From contig NW_006763131.1 in the NCBI RefSeq assembly GCF_000264905.1, positions 90,138-154,137 on the forward strand: DNA of 64,000 nt. The letters run 5' to 3'. Made by a program: the position numbers and the translations under genes. The notes below the pieces were generated by a model. The model was not told the DNA's origin and ran no database searches. It worked only from the letters and a program-made list of their open reading frames with translations. The DNA comes from Stereum hirsutum FP-91666 SS1. Taxonomy: Eukaryota > Basidiomycota > Agaricomycetes > Russulales > Stereaceae. Positions 23,688-34,657 of the stretch are shown here, piece after piece (positions within the stretch are counted from its first letter, which is position 1; each line of letters starts with the position of its first letter).

Positions 23688-25746
23688 ATGAGCCACTTCA
23701 ACTACACGTACGACACCCCCGTCTTCAAGGGCACCGTCGATTTCCCTACCGGTGTCTTCATCGGAGGCAAGTTCCAGGAGGGATCGTCCAAGTCTCATAT
23801 CGAGTACGTACGCTTCCCAGGACTCTCCTTCGTATCGTCTTCTCATCTTCTCGCTCTTCGTCTTCGCAGCGTCATCAACCCTAGTACGCTTCATCTATTG
23901 CGTGTGTTATCATTTTTGTACTGACAGAGGAGTACAGCCAACGGCAAAGTCATCACTTCCGTCGCTGAAGCTACTCGGGAAGACGTCGACACCGCAGTCA
24001 AGGTCGCCCACGAAGCTTTCGAGACCGTATGGGGTCTCAACGCCCCTGGGTCCAAGCGTGCAGCCCTGCTCAACAACCTCGCAAACCTCATGGAGAAGCA
24101 CAAGGATGAGCTCGCTGCCATTGAAGCTCTCGATAACGGTATGCCCCTTCCCATGCATGCTTACTTACCCCTATCCACTCTATCTCCCCACCCAATCACA
24201 ACCCACTCGTTCGATTCCACGGATTTTTTCAATTTCGATATTTGGTGGGCTCACTCGTCACTGTGTGAATAGGCAAGACGTTCAGCTGGGCAAAGGCCGC
24301 CGATCTTACGCTCGGTATCGACACCATCAAGTACTATGCCGGCTGGGCCGACAAGATCCAGGGTAAGGTCATCGAGACGACGAACGACAAGCTCGCATAC
24401 ACCCGTCATGAGCCCATCGGTGTCGTTGGCCAGATCTGCGCATGGAACTTCCCTCGTACGTTTTTTTTTGCATGATGGGCTTGAGTGGGGGATACTGACG
24501 GTCTTGGATTCGTTCGCAGTCATGTTGATGTGCTGGAAGATCGGTCCTGCTCTTGCTTGCGGAAACACCATCGTCTTCAAACCATCCGAATTCACTCCTC
24601 TCACCGCCCTCCGCATGGCCTCTCTCATCAACGAGGCTGGCTTCCCTCCGGGTGTAGTCAACATTCTCGTCGGCTACGGTCCTACCGTCGGCGATGCCAT
24701 GTCTTCGCATATGGATATCGAGAAGTTGTCCTTCACCGGTTCGACTTTGGTTGGGAGGAAGATCATGGAGAGGGCGGCGCAGACGAACTTGAAGGATGTT
24801 ACGCTCGAACTTGGGGGAAAGAGTCCGAATATCATCTTCAACGATGCGGATTTGGATCTCGCGATCGACTGGAGCTCGCACGGTATCTTGTAGGTCTCCA
24901 TTCCTTTCCTCCCCTTTTTCTGATATACTCTGTTTGATTTTCCGTGTGCTGATGAGTACATATGTAGCTGGAATCACGGTCAGGCATGCTGTGCCGGTTC
25001 GCGTATCTTCGTTCAGTCTGGGATCTACGACGAGTTCCTCAAGAAGTTCACTGCGAAAGCGGCGTCGATCAAGCTCGGCGATCCGTTCGCTCACGACTCG
25101 TACCAAGGTCCTCAGGTTTCTCAACAACAGTACGACGTACGTATCTCTCATACCATCCCTTCCACCGTCTCCACCGTAACTATCCACTGTGCGATGACTT
25201 ACTTATTCATGCCATTTCACAGCGCATCATGTCCTACATCGACTCCGGCAAATCCGAAGGCGCCACCGTGCACCTCGGCGGCGCTCGTCACGGCGAAGAA
25301 GGCTACTGGATCGAACCCACCATCTTCACCGACACCAAGCCGAACATGAAGATCGTGCAAGAAGAGATCTTCGGGCCCGTCGGTGTCGTGATCAAGTTCG
25401 AGGACGAGGATGACGTGTTGAAGCAGGCTAATGATACGATGTATGGGTTGGCCGCGGCGGTGTTCACGCAGGATATTTCGAGGGGGTTGGATGTGGCGCA
25501 TAGGTTGAAGGCGGGGACGGCGTGGATTAATTGTGCGAACCAGTTGCATGCGAATATTCCGTTTGGTGGATTTAAGCAGTCTGGTATTGGACGTGAGCTT
25601 GGGGAGTATGCGATCCAGCAGTACGTGTCCTTCTATCTGTCTTCTGATACACTGTTTTCCTCGTCCAATGCTGACGCGCTGCTTCGTCATCTAGCTACAC
25701 CTCCGTCAAAGCCGTGCACGTCAACGTCGGCAAGGTCCGCATCTGA
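23688..25746 (+). CDS. Aldehyde dehydrogenase, copy 3 (right member of tandem pair)
   Basis: The start at 23688 gives [20 protein letters not shown], nearly the same as copy 2, and intron positions match it. Blocks seen are [107 protein letters not shown], a catalytic-cysteine motif [35 protein letters not shown] and [19 protein letters not shown]. The end is [13 protein letters not shown] with TGA at 25744-25746. All catalytic residues are present. It is the tandem duplicate of copy 2, same strand, 1.7 kb downstream. Substrate is not determinable from sequence. The downstream neighbour is the P-loop ATPase gene at 26815. Confidence 0.93.
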
Positions 25747-26014
25747 CCGTGTCGTGTCCTTCCCTTCGTCCGAGTCTTTTCCCTCATCTTGCATATCCTC
25801 TATCCTCACAACCCATCTCAACCGATCATGCCCATCGTCCAATTGTACTTATAAAATCCAACAAGTATTGTGCTGGGGAGCCTGCCAAGTGTCAATTTAT
25901 GTCTGTACGTTATCACTATGAACTGCGAGGAATTACATATGCTTTATGTATACGTCTCTTGTGTGCGTCTGCGTCTGTGTGTGCCGTGGAACTGTCGCCG
26001 TTGGGGCGATGAAT

Positions 26015-26363
26015 AGGGAGATTTGGCAACTCCGTTTCGGGCCTTTTGCGGCTTGCAATTGGGGCCGTTGACCTCTGGCTCCAAACATGTAGTTCTCAGC
26101 CGAGGCCGACTAGAAATAGCCGTTAGTAGTATTTTCGGACATCGTTCTTTGCATTTTAAGCACCTCCAACCTACCTCGAACGTCACACATATACGTGTAC
26201 ACAACTCAGCAGGTCAATGAAGCTGTCCGAGGCTGGTAGAGTAGGTATCGAGCCCTTTGTTGAGGGAGTGCAAGAGCAAAGGTGATACCGGAACTCAACT
26301 TGGTGGTTCCAGCTCCAATCGCTTAGAGGAAAGACATCGGAGGGGGGGTTGCCAAATCTCCCT
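26015..26363. mobile_element. MITE-like element with 16-bp terminal inverted repeats
   Basis: AGGGAGATTTGGCAAC at 26015-26030 is repeated as its exact reverse complement at 26348-26363. The 349-bp interval has no open frame of note. Just inside the termini the two arms keep weaker similarity (a GCAATTGGGGC-like word on the left against a GCGATTGGAGC-like word on the right). No clear target-site duplication can be seen, so the family is unknown. It lies between ALDH3 and the P-loop ATPase gene, in sequence that could be promoter. Confidence 0.45.
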
Positions 26364-26436
26364 GATGCAGTATTCAGACTCGTCGAAGGAACCAGAGCAT
26401 GAACGCAAGAAAAGCGCGTCCGCGTTTGGCAGACAA

Positions 26437-26455
26437 TGCAATCATGTGATCGCGT
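26437..26455. promoter_or_regulatory. Shared 19-nt word upstream of the P-loop ATPase gene
   Basis: TGCAATCATGTGATCGCGT occurs here and again, identical and in the same orientation, at 31391-31409. A related TGATCACGTTCCA occurs upstream of ALDH2. It may be a conserved cis-element or a remnant of a duplicated promoter. Confidence 0.35.
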
Positions 26456-26814
26456 TCCAGTCTGAGCGCTTAGCGCCCACTGCCGACCGCGTCGCAAAAC
26501 CTCCGCCTGAACGTCGAATCGGTTTTCTTCTATATCGCTTGCTTTGTGGGCGACACTCGACTTTCCTCAGTTAAAAGCTTCTTGAAGGAAACAAACTCAC
26601 GTCTGCAGCATGCCTGTAAACCTTACACGAGGACGTCCGACATCATTGGCATAAGTGGTATTCATGTGGCGTGTGGATGTTACGCTATAGTCCAACTAGT
26701 ATAGTCGATGCCAATTTTGCGTCATGCATATGCTTGGATTTACTACTCACTCCTTTATCTCCACCGCTTTTCTATCCTGACCTCGTCCACATCGATACCT
26801 GACCTCGTTTACTC

Positions 26815-29800
26815 ATGGCTGACCCCAACTTCGACCCCGAAGCAGAGCTCCTCCCACGACGCTCAGACTCAGCTGGACTCGGGGCAGATCAAGCACTGGC
26901 AGGCGACCATAGCGTGCGCACAGCACCTGTGTTTACGAGCGAGGCGCTGGCTGTTCTTGGTGAGGGGGTGATGCCGCAGCGTGCGGTTTATGGGAGTGTT
27001 TTGTCTGCGCATGGAGGAGGAGGAACTGGAGGAGGAGCAGGAGCAGGAGGATTGAATGACGAGGAAACGATGAAGGGGAAGGAAGGGAGTAGGCTGTACA
27101 TGAATACGAATGCGCCGTTTAGTGCGGTTGTTTGTGGGCTTCAGGTGCGTTTTCCTTTTCTTTTTCGTTTCCTAAAGCCATATTATGGGTCGTGCTTACA
27201 TGTCACGGTGCCGCTGTCTCTACTCTCGCTAGGGCTCGGGCAAGAGTCATTCGACGTCCGTGCTCCTCGAAGGCTGTCTTATTCAGGACCCGCGTCTCGG
27301 CACACTTCCTGCGCCTTTATGCGGTCTTCTGTGCGTCCATTGATAGTCACTTTCGTTGCAGAACATAAGGAAGGGCTCAGACTGAGTTCTGATGTTTGTT
27401 TTGGTCTGTATCGATGATACTGGACTTAGGTTTCATTTTGATTCGGCTGCCGGGAGTGGGTATGTCCAGCCTTGCGAGGCTGCGTATCTTGCTTCGATGG
27501 ATGCCGTCCGCGGGGGAAAGGCGATCGCGCCGGAGGTGACGGTGCTCGTCATGTACGTATCCCTTTCTTTCTTACTTATATTTCGTATGAATCTTTCACT
27601 GAAGTCAATATGACGGTTTGATTTTCAAAGGCCTAATAGAGTTGAAGCGATGAAGCACGTCTATGCGAAGCTTCCTGGAGTTAGGGTCGAGGCGCTGCGT
27701 TTTGCGTCTGGAGATATTAGTGGGGAACGGTTGTTGGCGATGATGAAAGTGGACGAGAATAATCGTAAGCAGCCTTACAATCTCCTTTGTGTCTCTACAA
27801 TAGAGCGTCGCGCTGATCATCCTTCGACTTCAATAGAAATGCCGCTCTATATGGAGCTCATCCTCACTCTCTTGCGAGACATGGAAGTTTTCGATTATAA
27901 TCAGTTCAGAGTGGCGCTCGCGCAGCAGAGATTGAATGGGTCACAGAAGTCGATGCTTAACCTTCGTCTTGCGTTGCTTGACTCGTGTCTGAAAGGCGGG
28001 GACGAGAGTAATTGCGTCACGAGGTATTTCAAGCAGGGGGCGTTGACGATCGTGGAGTATGTCCATCCTACGATCTGTTGAGACAGACCACGCTGAATGC
28101 AGTACCAACTCCCTTCCGTTTATATTACAGCCTTTCATCACCTTTTATAGACTCGTCGTCAGCATGCGGGTTCTTCGACATCATACTCAGTTTGTTTGTC
28201 GAGGCTGAGGTTAAGACCGGGAAGATAATAGGTCTGTACTGTCGACGTCATCACATGTGTATGTACCATGTCCTGACCACACTTTCCCTTTTCTCCAGTG
28301 CTGGACGAAGCTCACAAGGTATACCTCACACTTCATTATCATCTCTTTCAGTGACATATCAACTCGAACACACAGTACCTCAGTGACACGGGCCACTCGT
28401 CAAAGCTTACCGAGTCCCTCCTCAGCATCATCCGCCAACAAAGACACCTGAATGCCCGCGTAGTCATATCCACACAGGAACCGACCGTCGTCCCTTCGAA
28501 GTTCCTCGAGCTTAGCTCGTTCATCATCGCGCACCGCTTCTCATCGCCGAAATGGCTCCAGCATCTGGCGGAACATGTTTCGGCTGCTCAGGGCGTGAAG
28601 GACGAGATATTTGAGAAGGTCGGTCAGATGAGCCAATCTATCTTCTCACCCGTTCGGCCTTCGCTCATGATCATGATGATGCCCCGTAGATTATTGACCT
28701 TCAGACGGGCGAAGGCATCATGTTTGCACCATCCGGCCTCGGGGTGAAGTCAGATTCCTCGAGCACTGGCAGAAAGGTGGTGGCGCCTTTCGGACAAGGC
28801 TACCTTGTGGTCCATTCTCGACAGCGAATCACACGCGATGGTGGCCATTCTCTTCTTGCGGTCCACGACACATCTACGCAGACCCGAATCGGCCGTGTCG
28901 CGGCACTGAGGGTCGTCCAGCAGAACACGGGCGTAGACTCCTCTCAGGAGATACAGCCATATCACGCAGGGAGCTCCAATGTGGACACTGCCAGTCTGAG
29001 AGAAGACGCATATACTCGCTTTGTGCGCGTAGCTGCACAGAGGGTTGTCCGGCAGAACCTGTTCGCAGAGTCATCCCAAGGGATACCGCCGTATAACGAA
29101 GGCAGCTCCAGCGTGAACACTGCTGGTCTGAGAGAAGACACGCATACTCACTTTGGGCGTGTAGCTGCACCGAAGGCCGTTCACCAGAACCTATTCGTAG
29201 AGTCGTCCCAAGAGATACCGCCGTATCACGCAGGGAACTCCAGCGTGAACACTGCCGGTCTGAAAGAGGTGGATTTCTTCGCGATGGTGGGTTCAATGTC
29301 AAACCCCCGACGATCACTGATCTTAATGTAGCTGCTTCTCTTTATTTCAGGGTGACCTCAGGCGTAGCTTGACCGACAGTTTTAGGGAATATCCTGGAGG
29401 GTCTTTCTCTGCAGGTCACGCTAATCATGTGTCCCAGAGCGAAATCGTCGATGCCTCGGTGAGCCTTCTGAAGACGTCTTCTTCGTTCGCAATAATTAAT
29501 GCAGTGAAAATATCAGGATCCACCTTTGCCAAGTGCAGAACCATCACAGCCCAGCTCCGCTGATGTTGTTCTAGTTCCGGTCACGTCCGTCGACCAGATC
29601 GTCAGCAAAAAAGCCTTGAAAGACTCTGCCGCTCGCCTACCGACGAACACACTCTTGGAATACGACATCCATGTCCCCATCATTCTCGTCATCCTCAAAG
29701 AACTTCGGGAACAGGGGATCTTCCTCGTCTCATACGGCAAGTTCAAAAAGTATCTCAAGGCGCGATGTGGCTACTTGGAAACGACGAACGCTGTAGTTTT

Positions 29801-29903
29801 AAAGAAATTTTTAGTAGAAGCGTCAAAGGAAGGGGAGTTTCTGTTTCTACGGAACGGTACGACTTATCTGAAGCTACCTGATCAGGAAGAGAGGCGTACT
29901 TAA
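26815..29903 (+). CDS. Large P-loop ATPase (HerA/FtsK-like fold suspected), copy 1
   Basis: The start MADPNFDPEAELLPRRSDSA aligns with copy 2. Exons joined by eye give NTNAPFSAVVCGLQ/GSGKSH, with a Walker A loop formed across an intron at 27144. Then come LEGCLIQDPRLGTLPAP, RVEAMKHVYAKLPGVRVEAL, MPLYMELILTLLRDMEVFD, and a Walker B assembled across introns, KIIVLDEAHKYLSDTG. Next are ARVVISTQEPTVVP (sensor-like), FLELSSFIIAHRFSSPKW, LQTGEGIMFAPSGL and FGQGYLVVHSRQRITRDGG. The tail carries a threefold 44-residue repeat, then a C-terminal helical domain (LLEYDIHVPIILVILKELRE). About 800 residues, stop at 29901-29903. ATP-driven remodelling, perhaps of nucleic acid, is inferred from the motifs and the family's resemblance to HerA/FtsK-like ATPases; the biological role is unknown. 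Confidence 0.75.
28882..29277 (+). repeat. Three in-frame tandem repeats of 132 bp (44 residues) in P-loop ATPase copy 1
   Basis: The units are 28882-29013, 29014-29145 and 29146-29277. Each reads T-x-hydrophobic-x-RVAA, then VxQN, then SSQxIxPY, then SSxVxTAxLxED. Units 2 and 3 are the most alike (both have NLF.ESSQ and VNTAGL). Copy 2 has a single RVAAP start at this position and then diverges, so the triplication arose after the paralogues split. Confidence 0.8.
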
Positions 29904-30311
29904 GGACGCATCTTTATGGCCAATGTATTTCCACTCTGCGCAACTGTCTGCGGTAAGGTCTATACTTTGTCGGTGACGATGAAATTTCCTCCGTGCGGTG
30001 TACGATACAATCAGATGATTTTCATTCTCGATTATCCTCGGCCTCACTTTCACGAATTCTTCGTCACTGCAAGCTGGAAGGGCTTCCCTTCAGGACAGAG
30101 TCGGCAGTACGAATAACCGTCGAGAACGAATAACTTTTCGTAGAATACTCCAGGCAATTGATTGTTTTTTGTCCAGATCAACTATGCACCAGGACTGTGT
30201 CATGTCGGCGTGATGCGCAGAACAAGAGAAGATAGACTGAGAGCAGCAACGGCCACGACCGTGCACGAAATGTGCGTGTATACTTGGGGGCGCAAGATGG
30301 TCACTAATCAT
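29904..30311. other. Convergent intergenic spacer
   Basis: This is 3' sequence between P-loop ATPase copy 1 (plus) and the RNase III-like gene (minus). Nothing further was recognised. Confidence 0.4.
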
Positions 30312-31278
30312 TTAGATTCCGCAGGGCCCACGAACGACAGGAATATTCTCGTCTATTCGAACCACTGGTTTAGTTCCTGCTGCACTGCCAGGGTCATATC
30401 GTAGGGAATAAAACCAAGGTCGAAGGTTAGCTACCACTGAAAGAGAAAACGATTAAGGGTGCTCCAGGGAGTCACTTACTTCTGATCGCTTTCCTCAGCT
30501 TTTTCTTCTCTTTCTTCATCTCGCTGTTACTTCTGATGTTTAGCTTCACCATTGACCTGTCTATCAATTGACCCTTGCGTCCCTTCATCGCTAAGCAAAG
30601 CGACCTAGCTTTTCCGACCGGCTTTTGCTTCACTGGCTCCCCCGCCCACTGGGCTTCCTCCCTAGTTCATTTTCGACAGTCAGGTCAACATGTTTGTCTA
30701 GAGAAGTGGAGTGAATGCATACGTACTTCCTCGTGCAATAAGCTTCGTATGCAGCCTCGATCAGTGGTCCGAAGGCACTTCTAGCCCATTCGTCGTACGC
30801 ATCTCGTCCTTGATTCTCGAATAGAAGAGAGTTCACCATCTCGAACGCGTTTGCCGCCGTGTTTTCTTCGAATTTGAGCTCGGTGAATCCGTAGGCAAAC
30901 ATAAGACCTTTCAGTGTTTGATTTGTGATTAATGCTCCGCGGATGTGCTGCAGTCGCTGATTAGCACTACGCGACGTGCGGTTGCCTTTCGATAATGACG
31001 GACGAAGGACATCAGGAAATTATAGAATAGAAAACTTCACGCACCGAATAGCATCTCGAACTCTCTTCTGGGTACAGTCTCCGAAGCTCCTGGCTCGTGA
31101 ACGCATATAATAACGCGTCACCCTGGAACTCGTGTGCAGACGCGTTCTCAGTGGTCAGGCTACTCCATCCTTCATCGCTGATCGGGGGTTCTGGGAGTTC
31201 ATATGTTCCTACCGTATCGAAGACGGCTTGGTGAAGCTGCTTATCAAGGTCTTTATGGAGAGGGGTACACCGAGGCAT
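30312..31278 (-). CDS. RNase III-like domain protein with an altered acidic residue
   Basis: The ATG at 31278 starts MPRCTPLHKDLDKQLHQAVF. The RNase III signature follows: HEFQGDALLYAFTSQELRR, and after an intron (GTGCGT donor after CYS, CAG acceptor) HIRGALITNQTLKGLMFAYG. The second acidic motif is TAANAFEMVNSLLFE. Active RNase III enzymes have ADxxE here, so the first Asp is Asn while the Glu is kept. No double-stranded-RNA-binding domain is obvious. The C-terminus is Lys-rich (MKKEKKKLRKAIRSK). It either stops at TGA 30474-30472 or, using a strong GTAAGT donor near 30476, continues to TAA at 30314-30312. RNase III folds without full catalysis occur in mitochondrial ribosomal protein mL44 and similar proteins. 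This copy may be structural or RNA-binding. The exact 3' end is uncertain. Confidence 0.6.
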
Positions 31279-31390
31279 TTCAGAGGGAGTGATGATGGGA
31301 TAAGGTAGCAAGATGTGGTGGAATGCAAAGTGGCGTAGGACAAGCGCCGATATCGATGTTACAATACACGACGCGTATTCGGCTAAACTT

Positions 31391-31409
31391 TGCAATCATG
31401 TGATCGCGT
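31391..31409. promoter_or_regulatory. Second copy of the 19-nt shared word
   Basis: This is identical to 26437-26455. It lies about 110 nt upstream of the RNase III-like start and may be its promoter element. The sequence after it (CCGCCTG..., then AACGTTGAAT and TTCTCTATA) also loosely resembles that after the first copy. Confidence 0.35.
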
Positions 31410-31831
31410 CCAAGTCGCCGCCTGCGGCTCGATAGAACGTTGAATGACTTTTCGGAGTTCTCTATAACAAGTTTCAGATTGGATACCTTTGGTCAAGGTG
31501 AACGCACGCATTGTCTTCAAGTGCACCCCAGAGTTACTTGATCTATATGCATGCTTTCGATGAAGTAGCGTAGTACTTCAAGTTAACGAGAGAGATAAGG
31601 CAAGGGTAGCAAAAGTACTCCATATGTATTACTAAGTAATGGCAGTTGTCGTCTCATCTGGAGTACATCATAGCTCATCGTACAGTCATGAGGCCTCCAG
31701 AACGAATATGATACACCGCCGCAAAAAATAGCGACAGCAGTGATATTCCACAATGAAGGCCTGTGAGATAAATATGGAGGTCAGTCCAAGTCCTTATAGC
31801 TTCATATATAGTTCCGGACGGACTCGTACCT
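31410..31831. other. Intergenic spacer
   Basis: Upstream of the RNase III-like gene and downstream of MYND2, both on the minus strand. No exon was seen. Confidence 0.35.
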
Positions 31832-34046
31832 TCACTTCCTCGATTCTCTGGACGGATAGGTCACAGTCAACGTCGTAGCGCGGTATTCCGGATTCGACAG
31901 CGGGCTATTTTCGTCTACGTCAACGCCATCCGCCATTACATGTAGGCCGCAAATCAGGCGATGATCGCGCCAATCCCTGTTGATCAACGGTGAGGTCTGA
32001 GAAGCTGTCTGAGGCAGAAACACTTGGAGACTCACAATCTTTGACACGCAACACCGCAATACCTTGTCTTACACGCCTTGCACCTCAGCCTCCCTCCGTC
32101 CGGACACCCGTGCCGCCTGCACACCGATGCCTTCTTCGCCTGCAGAATGTACAGCGCCACCCACAGCCACCTTCTCGCTCCTGTGTGGTTAGTCAGGCCT
32201 GGAGTAAAATTTGTTCGAGGCAGTTTGATCTGGAAAGTCTCGCCAAGTTGAGGCTTGTTCTTCAAAAGATCCTTCGAGGTATTCATGTCGAAGTCGAGGG
32301 CGGAGCGCAGGAGATGAGCTGGAGGAGGCTTCGTAGGGATGAACAAACCTTGTCGCTGGCTGCGCGGGAGCGATTTCGCCTTTAAAGTGAGTCGTAGGGT
32401 ACGGAAGAGATGCACTGCTCAAGCAAGTGTGTAGAGAATCAAGTCGTTAGCCATATAGGGTCTCGATAGTCCAAGAGCGAGTGGAGAAAAGTCTAACCGC
32501 TAAACAGAGCCTCTTGCGTCTTGATTATTGGATAGAGCGCGTCGAGAATGTCAAAAAGTCCGGCATTCAGCCAAGCGGTGACCAAACGAACCAGATCCGC
32601 TCCTTCGTGTTCCGGATAGGAGCTGAACATTGCACCTCTGAAGACGTCCAGACATCGTTTAGATGTCGGTCCCTCTTTCTCCACTATCCCTCGGACGATC
32701 TCGAAATATTGCGACCAGAACGGTTCTGTGAGCACCATCGCGCGAAAGAAAGCGCAATGCGTGGCCCGCTCGTTTAGCGGTAATGAACTTCGATAAAAGT
32801 GATCCCTGGGGTCGGGAGGATATGAAGAAGGCTGTGGCCACGTTAAATTTCCTCGCTTCAATATATCTGGATGTGGGCCGTTCGGCGTAGGGACAATGGG
32901 ACAAATCCACCCCTCGCTGTGGGAAATGTAAAAGGCCATGCCGTTTTGGATGTACCCAGTAAAACTCTTGAGGATCTTCCTGATTTGTCCAGAATGCGAA
33001 CCCTTCATATCGAGGAGGCGAGAAAGAAATTGAGAGCATTCAGATACCGAGGCAGGATGGAGTCCGCGAACGATCTGACTTAATACTTTTGTCGTCACAC
33101 TTCGACAGATTTCCGGATTCCGAGTGGCAGGATTAGACATAAGTGTTGCCGGCATGCTTAGGAACCAGTCAAGAGCCTTCATGAGGCAGTAGGTGTCAAG
33201 ATCGCCAGTACAATGCCACCATATCTTTGTGAATAGTGAAAGAGTAATGTCGTCCTCAACGTCCAGCAGCGAGCTTTGATGGCGGATTAGAACAGAACCT
33301 TTATCTAGCACGATGTGTGAGAGAATCAACTCACGCGATGAAGCCGGCATCCTCCGTTAGACATAGAAATGTAGTGGGAAGTGCGGTCCTCATAGAAAAC
33401 GTGAAAGGGTCTTCCTTCAGTGAGAATAATAAAGACGGCTCATTCCAAATCTTCCCGAAGCCAATGAGTACGCTGTATAGTAGAATAATCGAATCAGAGT
33501 CTTACCTTCTGAGTTATAGGACGCCAGTATCTCTTCAATGTGTCCACAATGATCTTCCCAGTCGGGCTAGATATACCTCCAGTGCAGAGAGGCGTATCAA
33601 AAACGACTATGGGCATGAGGATCCCTGTACCCCAAAACTGCAACAGAAGACAAGAGCCGATGAGAGATGAACGAGACCTGAAGAATGTTCAATAAGGTTC
33701 GACACAAACCATTGATTCTCCGTCACTAGGGAACTCGACGATAGCTTTGCATAGTTTTTCTATAACACCATGCTGCACGAGACGCCTCCAAGTCGGCGAG
33801 TCTCTAAACGCTGTTGTCAACAGAGCACACCTTGCTGTGTCGATGTGCTGTTGATAGATGATACGTGAGTAGTCGACGGACCGTGAGAGAGGTCGGGGTG
33901 CGTACTTGGGTAGTATCTCCCCAGCGATTCGTGTCGTCACTGTTTTTGAAATCCAGTATCGAAAAAAGCCGGGCCGGAGGATCAAGAAATCGACCATTCT
34001 CGGGGCTCAGATCAAAGTTCAAGGCTAGTTCTGCAATTGCAGTCAT
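31832..34046 (-). CDS. MYND-type zinc-finger protein, copy 2
   Basis: The start at 34046 gives MTAIAELALNFDLSPENGRF, leading to the shared block LDPPARLFSILDFKNSDDTN. Exon-by-exon counterparts of copy 1 follow: WRRLVQHGVIEKLCKAIVE, IWNEPSLLFSLKED, a central HIVLDKG/KIWWHCTGDLDTY region, LNERATHCAFFRAMVLTEPF, and a C-terminal MYND finger (CRRHGCPDGGRLRCKACKTR, YCGVACQRL, then DWRDHRLIC). All Cys/His positions of copy 1 are kept. The stop TGA is at 31834-31832. MYND fingers bind proline-rich partners; no catalytic domain is visible. It is transcribed divergently from ALDH4 with 1.4 kb between starts, mirroring the ALDH1/MYND1 arrangement. The frame is intact, so the copy is probably functional. 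Confidence 0.82.
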
Positions 34047-34560
34047 TCCGATTTGTTAGTAGAGTAAGAGATAGATCGTGAGTTAGTGGCTGCGCGCTTG
34101 ATTCGTCGGAAGTATCAAATGTGAGTCGGAAGACACGAGTGGCTCACAATGGAGGATGTCGTGGTCAGAGTCGTAATGAAAGAACTTGTGCACGATGCAG
34201 GTCCAGCAACTGTGTCTGGCGGAAGTTGCCGTAGATTTAGAACCCCGCGGTACCATCCATCACTGACGTCATGTGTCGTTCCTCAAAAACTGACTGGCAT
34301 GGAGTATTCTTTGATAGCACTGTCTTGACGTGCTAACCAAGTCTCTTGTCTCCAACTTCGTCCCCGACGCGTTCAAATCGCGGGCTGGGGGGAAAAACTT
34401 GTCTCTGGGCTTATATCTTCGTACCATCCTGGTTTCCCGCGGTTCAAGTGGCAAGTATCTTCCCTGCATCTCAGTCCTCGCTTCATGAAGCGGAAGCGTT
34501 CATACGTTGCGTCCTGAAGGCTGAGCGGTTGTATCTTATTCAGGTTCCCATGCATTGACT

Positions 34561-34657
34561 TAGACCGTATCTGCAAGAGCTTAAAGTGGCGATCTGTCCG
34601 GTCGTCCCGTCCCGTTGGGTCTAGCGAGGCCAGGAATTCACTTGCAGATACGGTCTA
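34561..34657. mobile_element. Miniature 97-bp element with perfect 17-bp terminal inverted repeats
   Basis: TAGACCGTATCTGCAAG at 34561-34577 is mirrored exactly by CTTGCAGATACGGTCTA at 34641-34657. If the outer TA is read as a duplicated target dinucleotide, the inverted repeat proper is 15 bp (GACCGTATCTGCAAG) and the insertion resembles a very short Tc1/mariner-type MITE. It could equally be a plain hairpin (63-nt loop). It lies in the spacer of the inverted ALDH/MYND copy; I did not find a counterpart in the other spacer. Confidence 0.45.
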
